Shown here piece after piece: positions 1-6,668 of a DNA stretch of 23,041 bases. How positions within the stretch are numbered: the stretch's first letter is position 1; each line of letters starts with the position of its first letter. Origin of the DNA: DASPJQ01 sp035299065 (GTDB taxonomy: Bacteria; Bacteroidota; Bacteroidia; Flavobacteriales_D; UBA2798). The position numbers and the translations under genes were made by a program. Under the pieces are notes generated by a model that saw nothing but the letters and a program-made list of their open reading frames with translations, was not told where the DNA came from and made no database searches. The stretch is taken from the NCBI GenBank assembly GCA_035299065.1, contig DATGXI010000085.1, positions 1 through 23,041 of the forward strand. Reading direction: 5' to 3'.

Positions 1-471
1 ATTTTACTGGTATGTGAAGACGGTAAAGAGAAAGAGGCCGTAACAAGATTAAGCCGAGTAGGTTTTGACAATGTATTGGGCTATTTGTCAGGTGGTTTTG
101 ACGCATGGTTTAAAGCAGGCAAAGAAACAGATACCATTAACCGAATTACTGCAGAACAATTTGCTTTGCAGGTAAAAATTGGCGAAAGCAAAATCATTGA
201 TGTTCGCAAAGAAAGTGAATACGATGCCGAACACGTAAAGGAGGCTTACAACAAACCACTGGCATACCTGAACGATTGGATAAAAGAAATTAATTCAAAA
301 GAGCATTTTTACCTTTATTGTGCCGGTGGTTACCGTAGCATGATTGCTGCAAGTATTTTACAGGCACGCGGATACAGGAATTTTACAGAGGTAGAAGGTG
401 GATTTAATGCTATTTCAGGTACCAATGTACCCAAAACCAATTTCGTTTGTCAAAGCAACGTTTTAAATTAA
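1..471 (+). CDS. Tandem-rhodanese protein, C-terminal part (probable MBL-fold/rhodanese fusion), 5' truncated
   Basis: The reading frame is open from base 1, so the N-terminus lies outside the window. The first 35 or so residues are the end of one rhodanese domain (C at the active-loop position, then GYLSGGFDAW). A complete second rhodanese follows: IIDVRKESEYDAEHV, then the active-site loop YCAGGYRS with the catalytic cysteine, then a GGF motif near the end. Two C-terminal rhodaneses are the usual tail of the roughly 470-residue Bacteroidota proteins with an N-terminal metallo-beta-lactamase domain (persulfide dioxygenase-like). That upstream domain is inferred, not seen. The likely role is cytoplasmic sulfane-sulfur or persulfide handling. 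It heads a run of rhodanese and thioredoxin genes on the same strand, 27 bases before the next gene. Confidence 0.8.
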   Translation: MLLVCEDGKEKEAVTRLSRVGFDNVLGYLSGGFDAWFKAGKETDTINRITAEQFALQVKIGESKIIDVRKESEYDAEHVKEAYNKPLAYLNDWIKEINSKEHFYLYCAGGYRSMIAASILQARGYRNFTEVEGGFNAISGTNVPKTNFVCQSNVLN

Positions 472-498
472 TTTTAATCACATTAAACAATTATCAAA

Positions 499-816
499 AT
501 GTTAGAAATATTCAAAAATTTATTTGGCTCAACTGACAACAGTCAGTTAACCAAAGTCATTAAAGAAGGGGCTTTTTTAGTTGATGTACGCACTCCTTCA
601 GAGTTTGCCTCGGGCAGTGTTAAGGGAGCGGTAAATATTCCGCTTGATAAATTACCTGGCCAACTATCAAAATTTAAAGGCAAAAAAAACATTGTTGTTT
701 TTTGCAAAAGTGGCGCCAGGAGCAGCCAGGCAAAAAGCATTCTGGAGCAAAACGGTTTTGAACATGTAATAAATGGGGGCGCCTGGCAAAATGTATACCA
801 GGCTGCTCATGCATAA
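499..816 (+). CDS. Single-domain rhodanese-like protein
   Basis: This 105-residue protein is one rhodanese domain with no signal peptide. FLVDVRTPSEFASGSVKGAVNIPL is the family's first signature (given here only as a landmark), and the active-site loop is FCKSGARSS with the catalytic Cys. It fits PspE/GlpE-like single-domain sulfurtransferases, which move sulfane sulfur to thiols or proteins. Its short N-terminal stretch MLEIFKNLFGS is common in Bacteroidota homologues. It lies between a tandem-rhodanese gene and two small membrane-protein genes, so it probably belongs to a sulfide/persulfide detoxification or thiol-redox operon. The physiological acceptor cannot be read from sequence. Confidence 0.88.
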   Translation: MLEIFKNLFGSTDNSQLTKVIKEGAFLVDVRTPSEFASGSVKGAVNIPLDKLPGQLSKFKGKKNIVVFCKSGARSSQAKSILEQNGFEHVINGGAWQNVYQAAHA

Positions 817-880
817 ACCAAAAAACGTGTGCAATATTTACCTGAAAAACAAAGAGTGAAAAAACAAAATAAGAACTACC

Positions 881-1135
881 ATGAGTAAAGAAGGAATGAA
901 AAAGAACCCGATTCTGTCCGACTGGAATATGCTGCGAATACTGCGATTGTTTTTAGGAATTTCCATTCTTATACAAGGTTTTGTTGCAGGCGAATGGCTC
1001 CTTGTACTGGGAGGCGCCTTATTCTCGCTTATGCCATTATTAAATATTGGTTGTTGCGGACAGGCCGGCTGTAATGCTCCCATCTCAAAAAATGAAAAAA
1101 AAATGGAGGACATTACATATGAAGAAGTTCATTAA
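881..1135 (+). CDS. DUF2892/YgaP-transmembrane-like small membrane protein
   Basis: The 84-residue protein has a short basic N-terminus, then two hydrophobic helices in a hairpin (about residues 18-36 and 39-55), followed by a Cys-rich tail with CCGQAGC. The layout matches the DUF2892 family, which in other bacteria is the membrane part of the YgaP rhodanese. Here the rhodanese is the separate upstream gene, so the two could form a split YgaP-like unit (inference). The last 17 bases overlap the next gene, which suggests translational coupling. The 3' end carries a run of nine A residues (1095-1103). Confidence 0.75.
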   Translation: MSKEGMKKNPILSDWNMLRILRLFLGISILIQGFVAGEWLLVLGGALFSLMPLLNIGCCGQAGCNAPISKNEKKMEDITYEEVH

Positions 1136-1325
1136 AACGCATTTACTTACAATAATTGGAGCAACAACCGGAGCAATTGCCGGATATTTATACTGGAAAT
1201 TTGACGGATGCAATTCTGGTAGTTGCCCCATTACTTCGAAGCCGATAAACAGCAGCCTTTACGGTGCATTACTGGGCGGACTTTTTTTCTCAATTTTTAG
1301 CAATAATAAAAACAAAGCGATATGA
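1119..1325 (+). CDS. DUF6132-like small membrane protein
   Basis: The ATG at 1119 is preceded 8 bases upstream by GGAGGA (1105-1110), one of the few good Shine-Dalgarno sequences in the window, so it is preferred over a longer frame from 1047. The 68-residue product has one N-terminal membrane helix with small-residue packing (GATTGAIAGYLYW), a Cys pair in DGCNSGSCPITS, and a second helix (YGALLGGLFFSIF). The GC..G.CPITS.P pattern followed by YG..LG is the signature of the DUF6132 family, whose function is unknown. The two cysteines face one membrane side and could form a disulfide. Its stop overlaps the thioredoxin start by 4 bases (ATGA), which supports a functional link to thiol redox. Confidence 0.78.
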   Translation: MKKFIKTHLLTIIGATTGAIAGYLYWKFDGCNSGSCPITSKPINSSLYGALLGGLFFSIFSNNKNKAI

Positions 1326-1615
1326 CATTCAATGAAATCATTAACCAGGATAAACCTGTTTTGGTAGATTTTTTTGCAACCTGGTGTGGCCCTTGTAAAA
1401 TGATGTCACCCATATTGGAAGATCTTAAAAACCGCGTTGGCGAAAAGGCAGGCATTATTAAAGTAGATGTAGATAAAAACCCGCAGGCGGCCGCGGCTTA
1501 CCAGGTACAGGGGGTTCCAACCCTCATTTTATTCAAGCATGGTAAACCAGTTTGGCGACAATCAGGTGTACTGCCCGCAAAAGAATTGGAAAATATAATT
1601 ATAGGCCATATTTAA
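1322..1615 (+). CDS. Thioredoxin family protein
   Basis: A compact 97-residue thioredoxin fold without signal peptide. The active site is FATWCGPCKMMSP, the cis-proline segment is GVPTLILF, and the fold runs to the C-terminal helix. The WCGPC motif is that of a general dithiol reductase acting in the cytoplasm. It is translationally coupled to the DUF6132-like gene and closes the rhodanese operon, so reducing persulfidated rhodanese or other sulfur carriers is a plausible job (inference). A hairpin 22 bases downstream probably ends the transcript. Confidence 0.92.
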   Translation: MTFNEIINQDKPVLVDFFATWCGPCKMMSPILEDLKNRVGEKAGIIKVDVDKNPQAAAAYQVQGVPTLILFKHGKPVWRQSGVLPAKELENIIIGHI

Positions 1616-1636
1616 CCAGGGGGCTTAATTATCTGG

Positions 1637-1671
1637 AACAATTGCAATGCCTGTTACCATTGCATTGTTTT
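1637..1671 (+). terminator. Probable intrinsic terminator after the thioredoxin gene
   Basis: AACAATTGCAATG (1637-1649) and CATTGCATTGTTT (1658-1670) pair as a stem of about 11 bp with one bulged base and an 8-base loop. A short T-rich stretch follows. It is AT-rich and the T tract is brief, so termination is probable rather than certain. Confidence 0.5.
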
Positions 1672-1743
1672 CGGTCCAACTTATTTTTTGTCATTGAAAA
1701 CAACGAATTAGCCACATTAAGTAACTGATCATGAGCATGCTTT

Positions 1744-1751
1744 TAGGTTTG
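1744..1751 (+). promoter_or_regulatory. Candidate -7 element upstream of the HYC_CC_PP gene
   Basis: TAGGTTTG matches the Bacteroidota -7 consensus TAnnTTTG at every fixed position and lies 66 bases before the GTG start at 1818. No convincing TTTG -33 element is seen at the usual 19-21 base spacing. It sits downstream of the terminator hairpin, in the only place a promoter for this gene could be. Confidence 0.35.
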
Positions 1752-1817
1752 CAAGATTGCATATAATTCAATTCTGGAGTATTAAACAAAGTGAATTAAA
1801 ATTCTTACATTTATAGT

Positions 1818-2204
1818 GTGAAAAGAGTTGCCGCCATACTACTTTCTGCCTTTTATCTTATTACCGTGATTAGTATTACGGTGAATTGCCACTATTGTGG
1901 AGGTGAACTCAAAAGCGTTTCGGTTTTCGGCAAACCAAAAAGCTGTTGTGGTAGCCAGGGCGGAATGAATGATTGCTGCCACAATAAAGCAGTAACATTT
2001 AAAGTAAAAGACAAGCATGAAGGAACCTCTTTGCAGGGGATTCAAAAAACCAATTTCCATTATCTTTTCATTTTTCCGCATGAAACTACCCGGTTTTGCT
2101 TTTACAGTCAGCCCATTCTTTTAAACGTATCTTTCAACATTCATGCCCCACCCGATCTGAAACCAGTGGATACCTGGCTCCTGACACGGGCTATTCTCAT
2201 TTGA
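1818..2204 (+). CDS. HYC_CC_PP family small exported Cys-rich protein
   Basis: A GTG start is used: the frame has a stop at 1797 and no earlier ATG. The 128-residue protein begins with a basic, hydrophobic signal-like segment (residues 1-23), then NCHYCGGEL, then a CC pair in KSCCGS and a second in NDCCHNK, and ends with the APPDLKP segment. The HYC, CC and PP landmarks in that order define the HYC_CC_PP family of Bacteroidota, of unknown function. Cys and His pairs after a signal peptide, and the position at the head of a copper cluster, suggest periplasmic or outer-membrane metal binding (inference). It is transcribed alone, between two hairpins. Confidence 0.75.
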   Translation: MKRVAAILLSAFYLITVISITVNCHYCGGELKSVSVFGKPKSCCGSQGGMNDCCHNKAVTFKVKDKHEGTSLQGIQKTNFHYLFIFPHETTRFCFYSQPILLNVSFNIHAPPDLKPVDTWLLTRAILI

Positions 2205-2222
2205 TTTCTTCCTGTTACATAA

Positions 2223-2252
2223 CCTGCTATTCTCATAGCGGGCACCTCTTTT
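2223..2252 (+). terminator. Intrinsic terminator after the HYC_CC_PP gene
   Basis: CCTGCTAT (2223-2230) pairs with ATAGCGGG (2235-2242) through an 8-bp stem with one G-U pair and a TCTC tetraloop. A short spacer and a T-run (2248-2253) follow. It separates this gene from the secreted-oxidase genes downstream. Confidence 0.65.
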
Positions 2253-2291
2253 TATATTCAATTGATTTTAACTAATAAATAAAACATACCC

Positions 2292-3086
2292 ATGAAAACA
2301 TTTAAACTTTTTATTACCACTGTTGCTGTAACGGTTGCTATGCAAACACAGGCTCAAACAACAGCCATGAACTACGCCTTTACTGATTGCGCAGGAAATT
2401 CACAAGAGATTTATGCTGACCTTGATGCGGGAAAAGCTGTAATTCTTGAATTTTTCATGAATAGCTGCAGTCCATGTGTAACAGCGGGATCAAAACTTGA
2501 AAGCATGAAAGCCGATTTACTGGCAGAGTTTCCCGGAATGATCAAAGCATATGCATTTGGCTATACCAATTCCTATACGTGTACTACGATTAATAACTGG
2601 GTAACAACTAACGGTTTTACGTCTATTCCATCTGACAGTGGCGCTGCACAGGTGGCATATTATGGTGGTATGGGTATGCCTACCATTGTCATTCTTGGCG
2701 GTGGAACAGCTCACTCAGTTTTAGGAACACCTTATGTTGGATTTACAACCAGTGATACAACTACCATGGCAACTGATATCCGTAACTTTTTAAACGGCAC
2801 ATCGGCCATTACAGAAAACAAGAGCGCTGTGAATGACCTGAGCGTTTTTCCCAATCCTGCAAATACGGAGGTAAAAATATCGTTCAGCCTTGCAAAAACA
2901 AGTGATGTAGCAATAGATGTCATGGATTTAACCGGACGTTTAGTAACCAATGTAATGAATGAAAAAGCGCAAAACGGAACGATTACCAAATCAATTAACA
3001 CAGCTTCAATTTCAGCAGGAAATTACCTGGTGCGCATTACAACCAATGGCGCAAGCACACAACAAAAATTAAGCATAGTACGATAA
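2292..3086 (+). CDS. T9SS-exported thioredoxin-like protein
   Basis: The 264-residue protein starts with a Sec signal peptide ending near AQTQAQ (about residue 22). A thioredoxin-like domain follows with the redox pair in NSCSPC (C59 and C62) and a cis-proline-like segment GMGMPTIVIL. The final 80 or so residues are a T9SS type A sorting domain, starting at SVFPNPANTEVKI and ending with a G.Y.V.I core and a KLSIVR tail. It should be exported across the outer membrane and released or attached at the cell surface. It is a paralogue of the gene at 5166, and the two flank an exported multicopper oxidase. A role in forming or reducing disulfides, or delivering copper to the oxidase, is inference. 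No clear -7 element was found just upstream. Confidence 0.85.
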   Translation: MKTFKLFITTVAVTVAMQTQAQTTAMNYAFTDCAGNSQEIYADLDAGKAVILEFFMNSCSPCVTAGSKLESMKADLLAEFPGMIKAYAFGYTNSYTCTTINNWVTTNGFTSIPSDSGAAQVAYYGGMGMPTIVILGGGTAHSVLGTPYVGFTTSDTTTMATDIRNFLNGTSAITENKSAVNDLSVFPNPANTEVKISFSLAKTSDVAIDVMDLTGRLVTNVMNEKAQNGTITKSINTASISAGNYLVRITTNGASTQQKLSIVR

Positions 3087-3108
3087 TATTTTTTCTTTTA
3101 GCGTTTTG

Positions 3109-4827
3109 ATGAAAAAAATCAGTTGTTTGTTTTTTATAGGATTCTGTGCCGGCATAACGCAGGCACAAAATCCTTTATTTATCCCTGACACCCTTAGCGG
3201 AACCACCTTCAACCTGAATGTACAAACAGGAACAAAAGTATTTATTGGCAGCAACAACACCCCTACGTTTGGCTATAACGGTAGCTTTTTAGGGCCAACG
3301 TTGTTAATCAATAAAGACGATAGCATTACGTTAAACGTAACCAACAACCTGACACAGGTCACCACAGTGCATTGGCATGGTTTTCATGTTGCGCCTGAAA
3401 ATGATGGTGGCCCACACCAAATGATTATGCCAGGCATGACCTGGAGCCCTTCATTTAAAATGCGCAATGAAGCAGCAACATTCTGGTATCACCCACACGG
3501 TGAAGGAAAAACAGAAATACAAATTTCTAAAGGACTGGCAGGAATGATTATTGTGCGTGATGCTGTTGAAGCCGCGTATAATTTACCGCGTACTTACGGA
3601 GTAGATGATTTTCCCTTAATCGTACAATCAAAAGCATTTGATGTATTATACCAGTTTATGACCGCAACCCATGAAGACAGTATCATGATGGTAAACGGTA
3701 CAATTGATCCTTACCTGAGTGTGCCGCAACAAGTAGTACGCTTGCGCTTACTGAATGCCTCGGCTGACAGAACCTATTATTTTGGGCTTTCTGATAATTC
3801 AAATTTCAGCTTAATTGCAAGTGATGGTGGTTTGTTATCAGCTCCACACACTACAAACCGGGTACGTTTATCAACCGGTGAACGCGCTGAAATTCTAATC
3901 GATTTTTCATCGTATACCTTAGGACAGCAAGTGTATTTAATGAGTTACGCCTCTGAATTGGCACACGGCATTATTGGTGCCGATTCAGTTGGTACGAGCA
4001 CCATTATGGTGATGGAAGGCTATTACGACAACCCTTTAAACGGGGTGGACTTTAATGTATTGCGCTTTGATGTTTCAGCGCCAACTTCAAGTCCTGTAAC
4101 TACAATACCCGCATCATTCGCTCCAAAAATTCCTATACCCGAAGCAAGTGCTGACAGAACAAGATCTATACATTTTTCAGCTGACACCGCTTTTAGTGGA
4201 CCACAGGGTTTTGTTGATGGCCCTTTTTTAATGAATAACACTCCGTTTCATATGGATTCCATCAATATTGTAACTGAAATAAACGATACGGAAATTTGGG
4301 AACTCACAAACAGCACAATGGTGGCCCACCCCTTTCATATACACGATATTGAATTTTATGTACTGGATATAAATGGCAATCCTCCCCCACCTGAATATGC
4401 AGGATTAAAAGACGTAATATTGGTACAGCCAAATGATACGGTTAGATTTATTACGCAGTTTACTACATTTTCCAATTGGTTTGTGCCTTACATGTTTCAC
4501 TGTCATTTGCTCCATCATGAAGACGATGGTATGATGGGAACTTTTTTAGTTGTTGATTCAACTACAATTGGTGTAAATGAATCAGACAAGACTACCAATG
4601 ATGTTTTGATTTATCCAAATCCAGGCAACAATACAATTAATATACAAGTAGCAAATGCACCAAATGCACAACTTACGGTAACCAACTCGCTGGGCGAACT
4701 TATTATGCAATGCGTTGTGTGTAATGGCAGCAAGCAAATTGAAACGACATACTGGCATCCCGGAGTTTATTTCTTTACGATTGAAAACAACAAAAAACAA
4801 ATCACAAAAAAAATAATTATACAATGA
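3109..4827 (+). CDS. T9SS-exported multicopper oxidase
   Basis: The ATG at 3109 is preferred over a TTG one codon earlier, because a clean signal peptide (MKKISC to ITQAQ) then begins the protein. It is 572 residues long. Copper ligands are intact: H88-W-H90, H128-P-H130, H407-P-F-H410-I-H412, and H464-C465-H466 with H470 and M475 (type 1 copper with an axial Met). This is the laccase/CueO-like superfamily, which couples substrate oxidation to reduction of O2 to water. Residues from about 495 form a T9SS type A sorting domain (VLIYPNPGNNTINI), so the enzyme is placed outside the outer membrane. There is no Met-rich insert like that of the second oxidase at 10225. The stop overlaps the next start by 4 bases (ATGA). 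The substrate, Cu(I) or an organic compound, cannot be told from sequence. Confidence 0.93.
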   Translation: MKKISCLFFIGFCAGITQAQNPLFIPDTLSGTTFNLNVQTGTKVFIGSNNTPTFGYNGSFLGPTLLINKDDSITLNVTNNLTQVTTVHWHGFHVAPENDGGPHQMIMPGMTWSPSFKMRNEAATFWYHPHGEGKTEIQISKGLAGMIIVRDAVEAAYNLPRTYGVDDFPLIVQSKAFDVLYQFMTATHEDSIMMVNGTIDPYLSVPQQVVRLRLLNASADRTYYFGLSDNSNFSLIASDGGLLSAPHTTNRVRLSTGERAEILIDFSSYTLGQQVYLMSYASELAHGIIGADSVGTSTIMVMEGYYDNPLNGVDFNVLRFDVSAPTSSPVTTIPASFAPKIPIPEASADRTRSIHFSADTAFSGPQGFVDGPFLMNNTPFHMDSINIVTEINDTEIWELTNSTMVAHPFHIHDIEFYVLDINGNPPPPEYAGLKDVILVQPNDTVRFITQFTTFSNWFVPYMFHCHLLHHEDDGMMGTFLVVDSTTIGVNESDKTTNDVLIYPNPGNNTINIQVANAPNAQLTVTNSLGELIMQCVVCNGSKQIETTYWHPGVYFFTIENNKKQITKKIIIQ

Positions 4828-5162
4828 AAATTATAGCCGGAATATTAATGACATTAGTTGTTTTCACGCAGTACTCATGTGCAGACAGCAAAGGAAACAC
4901 TACAAAAACATTTAAAGTGTGGGGTAATTGCGATATGTGCAAGGAAACCATTGAAGGCTCACTGAAAGTTGATGGGATTTCCAGTGCGGACTGGGATACA
5001 GAAACGAAAGAGATGGAAGTGAGTTATGATAGTACAAAAATAAATTTTGATGAAATACAACAAAAAATAGCTGCCGTGGGATATGATACTGAAAAATATA
5101 AGGGAGATGATAAAGCCTATGATGATCTGCATAAATGCTGCAAATACGAACGTAAAAAATAA
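4824..5162 (+). CDS. HMA-domain lipoprotein with C-terminal CCKYERK motif
   Basis: The 112-residue protein has a hydrophobic leader ending in YSC (C19), a plausible relaxed Bacteroidota lipobox. A heavy-metal-associated ferredoxin-like domain follows: GNCDMCKETIE holds the metal-binding CxxC (C36, C39) and GYDTEKY is near the end. The tail is HKCCKYERKK, adding a vicinal CC pair (C105-C106). The sequence is closely similar to the N-terminal half of the protein at 9326, which shares GNCDMC, SADWD, GYD.EKY and CCKYERK. It is translationally coupled to the exported oxidase, so it probably binds or shuttles copper in the periplasm or on a membrane (inference). Confidence 0.85.
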   Translation: MKIIAGILMTLVVFTQYSCADSKGNTTKTFKVWGNCDMCKETIEGSLKVDGISSADWDTETKEMEVSYDSTKINFDEIQQKIAAVGYDTEKYKGDDKAYDDLHKCCKYERKK

Positions 5163-5165
5163 ACA

Positions 5166-5939
5166 ATGAAAAACTTAATACTTATTCCTTTTTTTTTTGC
5201 TTCGTGCCTGGCAGTGAATGCGCAAACAGTGGCTGCCGACTGGACACAAACTGATTGTGATGGCGTGTCGCATAATTTATTTACGTATTTAGACAATGAA
5301 GAAGTAGTGATCATGGCCTTTGCCATGGGTTGTGCAAGTTGTTATGATGCGGGACCGGCACTTATTGGCAAGCGGAATGATTATGCCGTTTCACATCCTG
5401 GCAAGGTAAAAGCCTTTTACATGGATTACTGGGCTGGCAATGATTGCGCAGCTGATATATTACCTAATGTAGGCATGTATGATTATGATGGAATTATTGC
5501 ACATTGCAATACCGAAAAAACATATTATTTTGATTCAGCAGTTCCCATGCCAGGTATTGTGATTGCGGCAGGAAGCAACCATGATATTATTTATCAATCC
5601 ATGAGTTTTATAGAAAGTGATACGTTGGAAATACAACAGGCCATTGATAGTTTTTTCATGACTGTTTCGGTAAAAGCTCACCAGTTTACAACACCACAGG
5701 TAAATGTATATCCCAATCCTGCAAGTAGCATGGTTACCATTCAGCTAAATGGTTTCGAACCTGGCACGTACACCATTTCTTTATTTGATGCAACGGGCAA
5801 ACTTTCAAAAGTTTATCACCAGGCGTTCATGAGCAACACAAGTGCACAGTTTGACATTCATGATTTGCCCAAAGGATTGTACAATGTTAATGTTAGTATT
5901 AACCATACATTAACCTCTCAAAAATTATTAATTGAATAA
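5166..5939 (+). CDS. T9SS-exported thioredoxin-like protein, paralogue of the 2292 gene
   Basis: The 257-residue protein has a signal peptide (residues 1-20, ending VNAQ) and a thioredoxin-like domain with the redox pair in MGCASC (C56, C59). A VPMPGIVIAAG segment lies where the cis-proline loop belongs. The C-terminal T9SS type A sorting domain starts at NVYPNPASSMVTI. Many positions match the protein at 2292 (T.CDG or T.CAG, then YLD, then C..C..AGP or AGS). It follows the HMA lipoprotein gene by 3 bases and so belongs to the exported-oxidase operon. A run of ten T residues (5189-5198) in the signal-peptide codons could be prone to slippage. Confidence 0.83.
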   Translation: MKNLILIPFFFASCLAVNAQTVAADWTQTDCDGVSHNLFTYLDNEEVVIMAFAMGCASCYDAGPALIGKRNDYAVSHPGKVKAFYMDYWAGNDCAADILPNVGMYDYDGIIAHCNTEKTYYFDSAVPMPGIVIAAGSNHDIIYQSMSFIESDTLEIQQAIDSFFMTVSVKAHQFTTPQVNVYPNPASSMVTIQLNGFEPGTYTISLFDATGKLSKVYHQAFMSNTSAQFDIHDLPKGLYNVNVSINHTLTSQKLLIE

Positions 5940-5984
5940 ACGCCATATACCTGCCGGTTTAGTGTGCCACCACCAATAGGCGGT

Positions 5985-5992
5985 TTAATTTG
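5985..5992 (+). promoter_or_regulatory. Candidate -7 element for the AraC/HMA regulator
   Basis: TTAATTTG matches TAnnTTTG at all but one fixed position and ends 26 bases before the ATG at 6019, the same box-to-start spacing seen for other genes here. It sits in the 79-base gap after the exported-oxidase operon. No clear -33 element is visible. Confidence 0.35.
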
Positions 5993-6018
5993 GCGCTTAC
6001 ATCTGCACTGTTTAAAAA

Positions 6019-6597
6019 ATGAAATTATATATCCGAAATATGGTCTGCAACCGGTGTGTTGCGGTGGTTAAATCAGAACTGGAAAAGGCAAAGCTGCATC
6101 CTTTGACTGTTACAATGGGTCAGGTAGAGCTCCAGGAGGATTTAAACCTGAATGAACTTAACGCGCTAAACAAACAGCTAAAAGTTCATGGTTTTGAATT
6201 AATTGATGATAAACGCAATAAAATCCTTGAACAAATTAAAAACATTATTATTGAGCAAATTCATTATACAGGTGAAAAGCGAAAAGTAAAATACTCAGAA
6301 CTATTGGCCAAACAACTGGGTAAAGATTATAGTGCGTTAAGTAATCTTTTCTCGGAAATGGAAGGAATTACAATTGAGCAATACATTATTCTACAAAAAA
6401 CGGAAAAGGTTAAAGAGCTACTTATTTACGATGAACTGAATCTTAGCCAAATTGCAGATGTGCTGGATTATAGCAGTGTGGCCCATTTATCGGCCCAATT
6501 TAAGAAAGTTACCGGGCTAACCCCCAGTCAGTTTAAGTCACTCAAAGAAAACAGGCGTAACCCGCTTGACAACGTACATTCTACCAAAATAATATAA
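6019..6597 (+). CDS. AraC-family regulator with HMA-like N-terminus, probable copper sensor
   Basis: The 192-residue protein has a ferredoxin-like N-terminal domain of about 70 residues opening with YIRNMVCNRCV, where C10 and C13 match the HMA metal-binding CxxC. An AraC/XylS DNA-binding domain follows (about residues 85-185): LSQIADVLDYSSVAHLSAQFKKVTG holds the second helix-turn-helix and ends in the GLTPSQF signature. This short architecture is common in Bacteroidota beside copper genes. It is much shorter than classical AraC proteins and lacks a cupin domain. Sitting just upstream of copA on the same strand, it most likely senses cytosolic Cu(I) and controls the efflux operon. Whether it activates or represses is not visible. 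Confidence 0.85.
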   Translation: MKLYIRNMVCNRCVAVVKSELEKAKLHPLTVTMGQVELQEDLNLNELNALNKQLKVHGFELIDDKRNKILEQIKNIIIEQIHYTGEKRKVKYSELLAKQLGKDYSALSNLFSEMEGITIEQYIILQKTEKVKELLIYDELNLSQIADVLDYSSVAHLSAQFKKVTGLTPSQFKSLKENRRNPLDNVHSTKII

Positions 6598-6617
6598 AAC
6601 CCTTCCATGGTTTTATA
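6593..6617. terminator. Hairpin at the end of the regulator gene (terminator or attenuator)
   Basis: TATAAAACC (6593-6601) and GGTTTTATA (6609-6617) form a perfect 9-bp stem with a 7-base loop, overlapping the stop codon of the AraC gene. The descending arm is T-rich but no extra T-run follows. It could limit read-through from the regulator into copA, or act as an operator. Confidence 0.4.
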
Positions 6618-6621
6618 ATGC

Positions 6622-6666
6622 CTGTATTGCAGCTGTACACGACCTTTGTACTATAAAACAATACAG
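6622..6666. promoter_or_regulatory. Long dyad around the copA promoter, candidate operator
   Basis: CTGTATTG (6622-6629) and CAATACAG (6659-6666) are perfect 8-base inverted arms. Two GTAC tetramers (6635-6638 and 6648-6651) are nested almost symmetrically inside. The centre (6644) coincides with the candidate -7 box at 6641-6648, and the right arm ends 2 bases before the copA start. A dyad spanning a promoter fits a metal-responsive operator for the AraC/HMA regulator or another factor. The binding protein is inferred. Confidence 0.45.
6641..6648 (+). promoter_or_regulatory. Candidate -7 element of copA
   Basis: GACCTTTG matches TAnnTTTG except at the first base and ends 20 bases before the copA ATG. 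It lies at the centre of the long dyad. No good -33 element is seen, as expected for a regulated promoter. Confidence 0.35.
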
Positions 6667-6668
6667 CT

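Noticed and set aside
3069..3260. Minus-strand frame over the start of the exported oxidase
   Set aside because: It is antisense to a conserved gene with a clear signal peptide and has no supporting motif or promoter.
5940..6018. Possible terminator after the exported-oxidase operon (CGCCA ... TGGCG)
   Set aside because: The arms are only 5 bases and 45 bases apart, with no T-run.
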